64,000 bases of DNA from an uncultured Chloroflexota bacterium (GTDB lineage: Bacteria; Chloroflexota; Anaerolineae; Anaerolineales; Anaerolineaceae): positions 1 through 64,000 of the forward strand of contig CADACE010000033.1 of the NCBI GenBank assembly GCA_902786265.1, given 5' to 3'. Of this stretch, positions 16,568 through 25,568 are shown piece after piece; position 1 is the stretch's first letter, and each line of letters starts with the position of its first letter. The translations under genes were made by a program, and so were the position numbers. The notes beneath the pieces were generated by a model. That model did not search any database. It saw only the letters and a list, made by a program, of their open reading frames with translations, and had not been told where the DNA came from.

Positions 16568-18424
16568 CTAATTATCAGAAAAATCATATGTAGTATAACC
16601 ACCCTCTTGATTTTTCGGAAGAGGATCCTTCGTGGACCGTCTTGATGTATCCCCTGTTATGGGTTTTTTCGTTATTTGAACATCTGGTTCAAACAATAAA
16701 TCACCCGGTTTTACAGTTCCGCTGCGACCGTCCAATATAACCTTGAACTTATTCCCCATATAAAATGTTATATCATCATATTCTTCCGGAAGAACTTCAT
16801 TTTCATTGATATCGAATGCGCCCCATTTTCCATTCCGAAAGTATGCAAACATATAGCCGGGTATTGATTTAATCAAGTCATAACGAAGCGGAAGAAGCTC
16901 CCATGTCTCAGTAGAAAGCAAGCCCCATTTATTTCTACTTTGAACAAAAAAAGCCTTATCATTGCCCTTTTCTATAGAATCGTATAATGGATCAAGAATT
17001 ATTCTTCCATCATTTTTAGCAATACCCCATTTCGATTCTTTTCTGAATTTTGTTGTACCTTTTGAAAAAGGTATAATTTCATCATAGGTCATATCCAAAA
17101 CAGTGCAGCCTTCCGCAGATATAACACCCCACTTATTTTCCACTCTTACTCTGAATATATTGTCGCTGTCAGCTTTTATTTCATCAAATTGTGGCTTTAT
17201 AATGACAGTTCCGTCTAAACTGACGAGACCAACTCTATTATTTGCATGAAAAAGAAAATAATCTTTTCGCAATGCCTGCAAATCCTGTTGTGGAAATACT
17301 CCACAAACATTTCCTTTTTCATCAAAAAGGACTGATTGATTATTTCGATTAAGCACATACCATGAAAAATCCAGTTTTCGTCCAACTTCCTCTTTTTCGG
17401 AAAAAATCTTATTATTGTCAAGATTTATATATATTCGTCCGCTGGTTTCATCAGTAAATAAATATTCAATTTTAGGAAATGATTTTAGATCATATCGCGG
17501 AGAAAGAATAATTTTCCCTGAAAAATCAATTAATCCCCATTTATTATTTTCTTTCACATAAATTAATTCTTCCGAATCAACACTCTTATAGGAGGAATAT
17601 TTCGGTTCAACTAAAATACCGGATGTAATAGACAGAAGGCCGTATTTATTGTTACTCTTGATGACAAACAGTTCCTGAGAATTTATAGAATGATAAGAAT
17701 CAAAACTTGGATAAACAATGATTCTCCCGTCAGCAGAAATCAATCCTTTCTTTCCATCGATGTCTATCCAACTGCTATCTTTATTTATTGATTGGATATG
17801 ATAAGTTTTTGCTGGAATCATTTCACCAGAAAAAAATAACACCCCTCTTTTTTTAGAATTGGAAACATATACCAAATTATTATCGCGATTTTGTATTTTG
17901 GAATATTCCGGAGCAATTAATAATCCGGTTTCATAATTATAAAGACCAATCTTTCCATCCAAATAAAGATGATAATAAGGGCTTTTCCAAATGATCTCAT
18001 CATAAAGTGGCGGAATTAATTCCAGACCAATTAACGAATAAGCCCCCCATTTTCCATTCACAAGACAAGTAAGTGTATCGTTATATTCCAGGTAAACTTC
18101 TGTAACAACGTCTGGAAGCTTTGTTTTATTTTTACGTGTTAAGTTATAAAGATATACCTTTGTCCCACTCCGCAGAAGATAATAGTCTAAGACAATATCG
18201 GATACTAAATCGTATATAGGTTCAATAAGAATATTTATCGGAATTTCCTGACCAAAGGAAGTTTTAAGTGAAGATCTTTCTAAAGAATAATCCGTTATTT
18301 TTTCTTTTTGATTTGTAGACAAAAACTTCTTCAAATTTTTTTTGGATTTTATAAGACCTTGTTTATTTTCAACAATTATCTTATAAATATCCATACCGAT
18401 ATGTTCTATCTTCTCAACTACCAT
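16568..18424 (-). CDS. WG-repeat protein inside the BREX operon
   Basis: The 618-aa protein has about nine degenerate WG (KWG-Leptospira type) repeats of ~45-60 residues, each with a NKWGLI/GKWGAY strand followed by G-I-I-P/Y-D (examples: NGKWGAYS, NKYGLLS, NKWGLIDFSG, NKWGVISAEG, SKWGIAKNDG, NKWGLLS). These build beta-propeller or solenoid surfaces for protein binding. There is no signal peptide, so it is probably cytoplasmic and could bridge BREX components. The N-terminal ~100 residues are unlike WG repeats. The gene is AT-rich relative to pglZ and brxL on either side, which suggests a separate origin. Its ribosome-binding site is weak. Confidence 0.8.
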   Translation of the reverse strand: MVVEKIEHIGMDIYKIIVENKQGLIKSKKNLKKFLSTNQKEKITDYSLERSSLKTSFGQEIPINILIEPIYDLVSDIVLDYYLLRSGTKVYLYNLTRKNKTKLPDVVTEVYLEYNDTLTCLVNGKWGAYSLIGLELIPPLYDEIIWKSPYYHLYLDGKIGLYNYETGLLIAPEYSKIQNRDNNLVYVSNSKKRGVLFFSGEMIPAKTYHIQSINKDSSWIDIDGKKGLISADGRIIVYPSFDSYHSINSQELFVIKSNNKYGLLSITSGILVEPKYSSYKSVDSEELIYVKENNKWGLIDFSGKIILSPRYDLKSFPKIEYLFTDETSGRIYINLDNNKIFSEKEEVGRKLDFSWYVLNRNNQSVLFDEKGNVCGVFPQQDLQALRKDYFLFHANNRVGLVSLDGTVIIKPQFDEIKADSDNIFRVRVENKWGVISAEGCTVLDMTYDEIIPFSKGTTKFRKESKWGIAKNDGRIILDPLYDSIEKGNDKAFFVQSRNKWGLLSTETWELLPLRYDLIKSIPGYMFAYFRNGKWGAFDINENEVLPEEYDDITFYMGNKFKVILDGRSGTVKPGDLLFEPDVQITKKPITGDTSRRSTKDPLPKNQEGGYTTYDFSDN

Positions 18425-18458
18425 CTGTAAATTTCCATCTACCGTCTATCGGTTATCC

Positions 18459-20942
18459 CTAAAAATCCGTCTCAACCATCCGACGAAGCGTATACGTTCC
18501 CATATCCGTTATAATAGACTGCGAACCAACCTTTTCCGTGAAGCACAACGTTACCTGCCCTTGACTGGAACCGCTGAAGGTAAAGGCCTGGGAGATCTCG
18601 CGCAGGCGCGGCTCTTTCTCTTCCATATCAAACCGCAGTTCATGAATATCGCTGACTGCCTTGCCGTCAGCATCATAAAAGCCCGCCATCACCACGCGGG
18701 GCATCACCTCATCGGAAACAGTCTCCTGCTGGAAGAATCGGATCGATTTGACCCCCGTCGTGATCATATGGGAGCCGGATTCAACCACGGAGACTGTGAC
18801 CTTCTTTACATCGGCTTTCTTCTGTATGTTGACAGTCAGCAGCGGGATCACTGTTTCCTGCAGCATTGCCCCGCCATGGACATAGCGTTTTCCTCCCTGT
18901 GTATGCAGCCGCAGGTCACCGCGTACCACATAAGCGTTTGTCTCACAGCTATAACCGAAATCTCCGCACGGCACGCGCATCAGCGCCGGCTCATTATCCA
19001 GATCATCCCCCAGCATAAAACGGGTTTCGGTCTTATCCGCTTTGGCTTTCGGCGGATCATTGACCGGGAACTGTGTGTCACTCACCTTGTCATGGTTATA
19101 GAGAAAGCCATGGTCAGCTGTAATGAAAATCTTCAGGAAATTCAGATTCTTACATGCCTTGATCAGTTTCACGAGTTCATCCAGTGCATCATCGACCGCT
19201 TCAAATGTTTTCGATTCACTGACGGTTCCTTCACCTTCATAATCGATCTTATTGTGATAAAGCAGCAGGCATTTCAACCCGGAGCATGCCTTTTTCTTTT
19301 CATCGGAAGTCATGCTGAGGAAATCGTCTGCCCTCATTGCGAGGGAATCCGTAACCTGCGCTTGTAAAATGGCATCACGGTTGGGAATACCGGAAATCGA
19401 TTTCCCGTCAACCTTTGCGGAACCGTCCCGGCAAAGTTCGATTGTCTTATGCGGCAAAAGGGCAGCCATACCAAGCTGGGTAAATGACGGCACAACGCCA
19501 CGCATCGCGTTGATCGAAGCCTGGAAGCCTTCCATGTCCTTATTGATCCGATTGTAGAGTTCCGCAGCGGCTTCATACCGCAGCCCGTCGGAGATGATGA
19601 CCGCCGTCTTTTGTTTCATGGCATTCATCACGCTGTATTTATTCAGCAGGTCCGTGAAGAAACTGCTCTGAAGGGGAAAATCCTGACAGCTGCTGCCGAA
19701 ATCGGTATCCAGGACTTTCTGCCAAGCACCGCAAATCTGAGACAGCCAGCGGGCCTGGTAGGCTTTAACGATTTTCTCTTTCAGACTATCCAGCGCATCC
19801 CGAACAGTTTCAGGCAGGTCATCCTTTTTCCCGTAATCCGTTATGAAACGCCGGAAAGCCTGATCCACCTTATATCCTTTTGTGACATATCGGCGGAATC
19901 CGGTAGTGTAATCATAAAACACCAGGTCTGCCTTTGCCAGTTCATCATAAAATACCGCGGCTGCGTGGACAGCTGTCCGTGCGGGAGCGTAAAGATCGCC
20001 CCATGGACCTTTGGTTCCCGGTTCGATCGTCTCAGGATCAACAGCCCCGTCCGGGATCTCCGCGCACAGTGTTTCCAGCCACAATTCTTCGGCATCTTCA
20101 AAGATATCGATCTTTGGCAATTTCTCTTTTGGCAGTTGGGGCAGTTTTCCGCGGATCTCCAGCGCATCGGCTGCTTTCCGGGAAGCCTTACGGAACCTGT
20201 CCCGTTCCTCGGAATTCTGCTTCCAGCGGCTGATGAGGAGATGCGCTTCATGGTTTGGGTGGCTTTTCTCCCCGGTCTGGCTCTGGTATTCATCCCAGAA
20301 AAGACTGACCGCAAAATCATCGAAAGATTCAGGCGTACCAAGGTGATAAGCTTCACCGAGATACCGGAGGAAAGGAGCCAAAATGCCGGCAGATTCCATT
20401 TTTTTGCTGACAGCTTTGAATGTTCCCGATGCATAATACCGCAGCAGCTTTTCAGCCAGTTCATCCCGTGTCTCGCCAAACGACTCAAGACAGACCGCGC
20501 ACATCCGGCGCAGCAGCAGATCCGCATTGATGGCACTCCCTTCTTCACTGCGCCGTCCGAATTTCTCACGGTATTCAGCCTTTTTGAAGAAGTCCTTATA
20601 TTGTTCAAGCAGCTCACGCATCCCGGGATCCAGCTTCAGTTCCGAGATCCACATGCCGGTCTCATCATCATAAAAAATCCGGTTGGCGAGCTGAATATCC
20701 AGCAACCAGTTTTCCGCGGGTTTGGGCTCGGCATAAGGAAAATAGAGCAGAAATTTTTTATCCGGCTGACCGCGCAGGATCTCATATTTCAGCGAAAATT
20801 CATTGCCTTCGATCGCCCGCTTTTCGATATCGGTCAGCCACAGCTCGTCAAACGTCTGCCGCTTTTCACCCTTTTCGTCATACCAGAAGAGTACCCGGCA
20901 GCGTTTTAGTTGTTCCTTGATCGTCGTTTCGTAATTTGTCAT
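18459..20942 (-). CDS. pglZ: BREX phosphatase-like protein PglZ (type A)
   Basis: The 827-aa protein has the PglZ alkaline-phosphatase-superfamily core: VIISDGLRYEAAAEL near residue 450 and IFITADHGFLYNHD near 610, which supply metal ligands. The N-terminal half is the helical region of BREX-1 PglZ (start KEQLKRCRVLFWYDEKGEK). The C-terminal ~150 residues form a beta-rich domain containing the GGAMLQETVIPLL strand. PglZ is a core BREX component that associates with PglX and BrxB in known systems. It lies between the DUF2971 and WG genes, not directly next to pglX. Confidence 0.93.
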   Translation of the reverse strand: MTNYETTIKEQLKRCRVLFWYDEKGEKRQTFDELWLTDIEKRAIEGNEFSLKYEILRGQPDKKFLLYFPYAEPKPAENWLLDIQLANRIFYDDETGMWISELKLDPGMRELLEQYKDFFKKAEYREKFGRRSEEGSAINADLLLRRMCAVCLESFGETRDELAEKLLRYYASGTFKAVSKKMESAGILAPFLRYLGEAYHLGTPESFDDFAVSLFWDEYQSQTGEKSHPNHEAHLLISRWKQNSEERDRFRKASRKAADALEIRGKLPQLPKEKLPKIDIFEDAEELWLETLCAEIPDGAVDPETIEPGTKGPWGDLYAPARTAVHAAAVFYDELAKADLVFYDYTTGFRRYVTKGYKVDQAFRRFITDYGKKDDLPETVRDALDSLKEKIVKAYQARWLSQICGAWQKVLDTDFGSSCQDFPLQSSFFTDLLNKYSVMNAMKQKTAVIISDGLRYEAAAELYNRINKDMEGFQASINAMRGVVPSFTQLGMAALLPHKTIELCRDGSAKVDGKSISGIPNRDAILQAQVTDSLAMRADDFLSMTSDEKKKACSGLKCLLLYHNKIDYEGEGTVSESKTFEAVDDALDELVKLIKACKNLNFLKIFITADHGFLYNHDKVSDTQFPVNDPPKAKADKTETRFMLGDDLDNEPALMRVPCGDFGYSCETNAYVVRGDLRLHTQGGKRYVHGGAMLQETVIPLLTVNIQKKADVKKVTVSVVESGSHMITTGVKSIRFFQQETVSDEVMPRVVMAGFYDADGKAVSDIHELRFDMEEKEPRLREISQAFTFSGSSQGQVTLCFTEKVGSQSIITDMGTYTLRRMVETDF

Positions 20943-21073
20943 AATTTAGCCCCTAGCTGTTAGCATTTAGCTGTCAGCTTTCTCCTTTCGACGCCGTTTT
21001 TTAACAAACACAGTTTTTATTCAGAGTGCCACTCAGGGTGTCATCCAGAGTGCCAAATGCCGGCTTATTATTA

Positions 21074-22096
21074 TCAGATTTTAATCTCTCGAAAGTCCAA
21101 ATCATAATTATCCATGGATGGATATGCCTGATAGACATGAATATCTCTGTCTCTGACTGTTTCTATCACAGCTACCCTTGCTTCTTTAGATATTCGACAC
21201 CCCAAATAAATGTTTTTTATAGGAAAAAATTCGAAATTATCTCCGGATTTTAGTCTGCTTGTTAATGGATATTTTTCTTTTGTTTTTTCTATAACCGGCG
21301 GATAAATAAATCGCCATTCATGCTCGTAATTCCATTTTCTTTCCTTTGGAAGAAAGCCGTATTGGTAATATGGAAATACATCTGTATATGAATCGGAATT
21401 TCTGAGAACATTATCTATATTTAGCCATTTCTGTGTAAAGTCCGGACGTTCATCGCAGTAAACGACAGGATAGAAATGCAGTAGAATACTTCGTTCCCAT
21501 GGAAGCAAATATTCATGCCATTTTTCATCATTTTTGTGTATTTCAGGCATTTCATATTCAACACAGAAGCCCCGGTGATCATCAGCATAATGTGCCCACA
21601 TGATATTGGAAAAGCGCATCTGTGGTTCAGAAAAACAACAAACAAGCCAATTCTGTAAATGGTATATCTCTGTATTATATAAATTATCCAGTTCCGACTG
21701 TAATTCATCAGAAGAAATACCATATTCCATTAGAGTCTTCTTTTTCATTTCCATAGATATATCAGTAGAAATAAGAAAACCGTTTTCTTCTATAAATTGG
21801 TCTATTGTTTTATTGCAAAATGTATCATAGTCAATTCTTAGCGTGCAATCATATGGATCGTTGAACTCTGATGGATGAGACAAATGAACAGTATTGTTCT
21901 TTAACGCTTCCATTGAATAATTCCGATTGTTGTAATCAGAATCTTTACTTACTTTATTAGAATAAAAACGAATGAAAGATTTTGGTAACTCTATTAATCC
22001 GAGTTCCTTGTAATGTATCATATTATCTTCAAAGAATAGCGATGCTTCTCCTTCGAGACCGAAAATTTCAATTTTGTTTTTACTAGAATCAGCCAT
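21074..22096 (-). CDS. DUF2971 family protein inside the BREX operon
   Basis: The 340-aa protein shows the DUF2971 pattern: FIRFYSNK, HLSHPSEFNDPYDC near residue 80, then NIMWAHYADDHRGFCVEYEM near 170 and EHEWRFIYPPV near 260. The molecular function of the family is unknown, but members often sit in defence islands and phages. The gene starts 10 bases after the pglX stop without a clear ribosome-binding site, so it may be translated by re-initiation. It is AT-rich compared with pglX and pglZ. Its position inside the core order suggests a BREX accessory function. Confidence 0.75.
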   Translation of the reverse strand: MADSSKNKIEIFGLEGEASLFFEDNMIHYKELGLIELPKSFIRFYSNKVSKDSDYNNRNYSMEALKNNTVHLSHPSEFNDPYDCTLRIDYDTFCNKTIDQFIEENGFLISTDISMEMKKKTLMEYGISSDELQSELDNLYNTEIYHLQNWLVCCFSEPQMRFSNIMWAHYADDHRGFCVEYEMPEIHKNDEKWHEYLLPWERSILLHFYPVVYCDERPDFTQKWLNIDNVLRNSDSYTDVFPYYQYGFLPKERKWNYEHEWRFIYPPVIEKTKEKYPLTSRLKSGDNFEFFPIKNIYLGCRISKEARVAVIETVRDRDIHVYQAYPSMDNYDLDFREIKI

Positions 22097-22106
22097 AATA
22101 CAAATA

Positions 22107-25100
22107 TTACTTAATTTTTACTAATGCGTCGCCGAATTTGGCGTAGTTGACTTTGACGCCGTCGTCGAGGTCGATGGTCAAGCGCTGTTCGGCGAGAGGA
22201 CCGAGAACTTCCTTTTCCCAGGTCTTGATCTCTGTGAAAGCCGTGCGAGCCCTTTCCGCTTCCTTTTCCGCTTTACGCTGTTCGGCACGGGATAACTGAC
22301 CACCGGCCACTTGTCCCTGACCACTGGTTTCCAATCTCGCCTCGAGCTCACGGCAGAGGGCAAGGACATCGGCCGCCCGTCCCGGACCGTAGCGGTGGAG
22401 GTAGATCAGGGCTTTGAAGCTGCCTTTAGGACTGGAGAAGAGCCAGTAGATCGGTCGCTTCTGGTAGATCTTCAGGTGGTCGGCATAGAAGTCATTGCAG
22501 ATGTAGGACCGCAGATCCTTGCCAAGCCCAGCTTCGAGAAAGCGCAGGTTTTCTGCGTAGTATTTTTCGCCGTAGGCATCCTTGAGAAACTGCTGGACGA
22601 GCTCCGCTGCGTCGTCTTTAGAGTACTGATCTTCCGAAAGCGGCAGCACTGCAGGAACATCACAGCCGTCATCAGGACCGCCTGCATACTGAAGCCCTGG
22701 GCAGTCGAGGGAATAGCGTCCGAAGATGCAGCCGATGGCGTAGGAGACCAGGGAACGGCATTCCCGCCCGAGATCCGCCCGACGCACAGTAACATCTTTA
22801 TCATCGACATCAGGTGTCAGCTCATCCTGCAGTCCGTAGATATCGATGAAGATCTGATTCAGCTCCTCTTCATTGGCTTTCAGTGTTTGGAAACGGTCCT
22901 CGCATTCCTGCTGCCATGCAAGCCAGCAGGCTTCCAGTTTTATATCTGAGTTCTGATTTCTGATCTCCGATTTTGCCAACGGATGTTCAGAAAAGTCCCA
23001 ACTGGTTTCAAAGGAATCCCAATCTTTTCTGGATAATTTGACATTGTCCTTTACAATATTATATATAGTATGGTTGTTAACCTTGATTATGGGGATATCA
23101 CTAATTTGACCGACGGTGAAATGGATTGTTGGTGCAATTAGATGACAAATAAATTCTGAAACTTTACTATTACAAAATCCTAATAAATATTGTAAATCTT
23201 CATCATTTCCAAAAACAGAGGGGCCTGCATCATTAAACAATTGTCCTTTGTCTTTGAATCGAAATGATACTTTATATGAAGAAACATCATTCCAAGTAAT
23301 TGATTTTCTAAAGAAAAAGTTTTCATTTCTGATTACTGCTTTTTTGAAATTCCGTAATTTTTTCCCATTATTCTTCCAGTTTATTACATGTTCATTATTT
23401 CCATACCATCTACGGAAATCTCCACCTTTGTTTAGTGGATACCACGCCTCTTTTCGATTTTGACTTTCCAAATTAGATCCGCAATTAAAATAAATGTTCT
23501 GATGATTTACTTCAGTCCATATTCTTACAAAAGTAATATCCTCAGATGTTGTCAACCCTTTTTTAGCATCAGCTATTTTATGTAATGGGATACCAGTAAT
23601 AAAAGAATTAATCAAAGCATCACTCGCCCAATATGCAATTGGGGAGCCGGGAATTTTGCTGAAGTTTTCGGCTTTTGTGCGGTAGAACCAGCCGCAATCC
23701 GGATTTTCAATAGCTTCCTGGTATTTTTTGTTCTGGACTTCCATACCGCCCCTGAATTCAGTCAAACGGAAATAATCTCCGGGCTGATTGCTGTGGCAGT
23801 TTTGCAGGACAAAAGTGCATAACGGAACGGTAGCTTCGGCAAAGGCTGAATATTCCATCTGGATCAGGGATGAAATATGTTTCTGTTCGATCATCTTTCG
23901 CCGCAGACCTTCATAGCTTTGAATAAACATCCAGACGTAAGGAGACATATACCCCATGTACCCGCCGGGCAGCGTCAGGTCATATCCGCGTTCAAAGAAC
24001 ATCGCGAACAGGTCGGATTTCCCATTCGGAAAATGATCCGCCCCATATTGTTTCTGCTCCAACGACAGGTAAGCATTTCCTAAATATGGGGGATTCGTTA
24101 CCAGTACATGATAGCGGGGAGAAAGCATGCGGGCAAGGTTCAGGAGTTCCTTAAGCTTTTTGTTGGTCGCATACAACAGCATGTCGTCCCAGAGACCGGA
24201 GGTATTGATGGCTTCCTCAATGTCACGCAGCGCGGCAGTTCGCGGGATGATCAGTGAGCCGAGGGTCTCGGCATTTTCAAACTGCTTCATCAGCAGCCAC
24301 AGATCTTGCGTGATCAGGTTCTTCCCCAACCGCTTCTGATAATCCTGCTGTTCCTGAGTTGTAAATTGAATGTTACGGAGTATTCCGATATTAGGTTGGA
24401 GATTATTTCCATCGCCTGTCATTTTCTGACCACCGGCCATTGACCACTGATCACTATTTCCGATACTCCATTGTGAAGAACGGAGACGGTTAAGGAAGGA
24501 GCGGTCGTAAATGCAGGCTTTCATGACCAGGGCGAAAGCTGCCAGCTGCCCGGCACGGGGATCGATCTCAAGCCCATAGAGGTTTTTCCGCAGGATCAGT
24601 TCCGGGATCTGGCTTTTGGCATATCCTTCCTCTTCATAAATATGGGTCAGCAGTTCAAAGGCGTAAACGAGGATATGTCCGGATCCGCAGGCGGGGTCGA
24701 GGAGTTTGAGGTCTTCGACATCTAAGGTTTCAGGTTTCAGTTTTCGGGTGTCAGCTGTATTTGTTCCCGCAGGCGGACAATAATAGTGCATGTAATCGGT
24801 GATTTGACTGTCTGGATGGTGTTCGAGCCACATGCGGCCGAGGGAGTTTTCCACAAGGTAGCGGACGATCCATTCGGGGGTGAAAAGCTGTGTGCGCGCA
24901 GGCAGGTCTTCGGAACTGACCGCGCCGGCTTTCTTCATCACGGCATCCTTTTTGTCAGATATATAAAACTGGAAAAGCCAGCCGATGATCTCCACATCCT
25001 TACAGGTGTCCCTGTCCATCACGCCGCGCAGCAACGCCGGGACAGAATGCTCAGAAAGCAGGTCATCCGGCAGCAGCAGTTCGATAGGTTCATCGACCTC

Positions 25101-25565
25101 TTCAAAGAGGAAGGGCAGCGTCCTCCGAAGGGTCTTGCAGGCATTCAGAAAGAGCAGCCGGTAGACCTCCGCCTGGGCGTTTGGACTGGGGATCCGTCCG
25201 AGGAGCAGATCCATCACACGTTTCTTCTGATCGGCCGGAAGATCCGGCGGGACGATCCCATCCAGTGCGTCCGCCATTAGCTGCGGACGGGTATCGCTTT
25301 CAACAGCGGGAGAAACAACCAGAGGTCGGTTGAATCCGTGAACATCCATGAACCGGAACGCGGTAAAACGGTTGAACCAGGTGTAGGCAGCCTTCTCGAT
25401 CAGCGTATCGTGCTTCGCGGCCTTCAGCTGCCGGATCGCCGCCCCGTCCGCGGCAAAAATTGGATCCTTCTCATGGCTCAAAACAAAATTCAGCCGCGCC
25501 TCACAATGCTCCATCAGCAGCACCCGTGCCGCCTTCGCGATCTTTTCCAGTTCCCGTGTGTTCAT
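22107..25565 (-). CDS. pglX: BREX adenine-specific DNA methyltransferase PglX
   Basis: The 1152-aa protein starts with the typical MNTRELEKIAKAARVLL. The gamma-class N6-adenine methyltransferase core shows motif I LDPACGSGHILVYAF near residue 288 and motif IV VTNPPYLGNAYLS near 490. The target-recognition region follows (about 650-900) and is AT-rich, as is usual for exchangeable specificity domains. PglX methylates one strand of a non-palindromic site, marking self DNA. Two in-frame insertions of a dispersed repeat (SDQWSMAGGQ and ETSGQGQVAGGQ segments) and a third (KSEIRNQNSDI) lie outside the catalytic motifs. Confidence 0.95.
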   Translation of the reverse strand: MNTRELEKIAKAARVLLMEHCEARLNFVLSHEKDPIFAADGAAIRQLKAAKHDTLIEKAAYTWFNRFTAFRFMDVHGFNRPLVVSPAVESDTRPQLMADALDGIVPPDLPADQKKRVMDLLLGRIPSPNAQAEVYRLLFLNACKTLRRTLPFLFEEVDEPIELLLPDDLLSEHSVPALLRGVMDRDTCKDVEIIGWLFQFYISDKKDAVMKKAGAVSSEDLPARTQLFTPEWIVRYLVENSLGRMWLEHHPDSQITDYMHYYCPPAGTNTADTRKLKPETLDVEDLKLLDPACGSGHILVYAFELLTHIYEEEGYAKSQIPELILRKNLYGLEIDPRAGQLAAFALVMKACIYDRSFLNRLRSSQWSIGNSDQWSMAGGQKMTGDGNNLQPNIGILRNIQFTTQEQQDYQKRLGKNLITQDLWLLMKQFENAETLGSLIIPRTAALRDIEEAINTSGLWDDMLLYATNKKLKELLNLARMLSPRYHVLVTNPPYLGNAYLSLEQKQYGADHFPNGKSDLFAMFFERGYDLTLPGGYMGYMSPYVWMFIQSYEGLRRKMIEQKHISSLIQMEYSAFAEATVPLCTFVLQNCHSNQPGDYFRLTEFRGGMEVQNKKYQEAIENPDCGWFYRTKAENFSKIPGSPIAYWASDALINSFITGIPLHKIADAKKGLTTSEDITFVRIWTEVNHQNIYFNCGSNLESQNRKEAWYPLNKGGDFRRWYGNNEHVINWKNNGKKLRNFKKAVIRNENFFFRKSITWNDVSSYKVSFRFKDKGQLFNDAGPSVFGNDEDLQYLLGFCNSKVSEFICHLIAPTIHFTVGQISDIPIIKVNNHTIYNIVKDNVKLSRKDWDSFETSWDFSEHPLAKSEIRNQNSDIKLEACWLAWQQECEDRFQTLKANEEELNQIFIDIYGLQDELTPDVDDKDVTVRRADLGRECRSLVSYAIGCIFGRYSLDCPGLQYAGGPDDGCDVPAVLPLSEDQYSKDDAAELVQQFLKDAYGEKYYAENLRFLEAGLGKDLRSYICNDFYADHLKIYQKRPIYWLFSSPKGSFKALIYLHRYGPGRAADVLALCRELEARLETSGQGQVAGGQLSRAEQRKAEKEAERARTAFTEIKTWEKEVLGPLAEQRLTIDLDDGVKVNYAKFGDALVKIK
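22297..22336. repeat. dispersed CTGACCACCGGCCA repeat in pglX, copy B
   Basis: CTGACCACCGGCCA followed by CTTGTCCCTGACCACTGG. It matches copy A at about 24425 in its first 14 bases and again in the GACCACTG part. It encodes an in-frame GQGQVAGGQ-like insert in the C-terminal part of PglX. Confidence 0.65.
22943..22982. repeat. ATCTGAGTTCTGATTTCTGAT-type short repeat in pglX
   Basis: A run of near-repeats of CTGA[T/G]TTCTGAT encodes the in-frame KSEIRNQNSDI segment just after the target-recognition region. It has the same low-complexity character as the two CTGACCAC repeats, but a different sequence. Confidence 0.45.
24425..24466. repeat. dispersed CTGACCACCGGCCA repeat in pglX, copy A
   Basis: CTGACCACCGGCCA followed by TTGACCACTGATCACT. 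It encodes an in-frame SDQWSMAGGQ insert between methyltransferase motifs I and IV. Repeats of this GACCACTG type are scattered in some bacterial genomes as small mobile palindromic or tandem units. Confidence 0.65.
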
Positions 25566-25568
25566 ACT

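Noticed and set aside
18561..20909. Long plus-strand frames opposite pglZ
   Set aside because: They are shadows of the GC-richer pglZ coding strand, with no domain or start signals.
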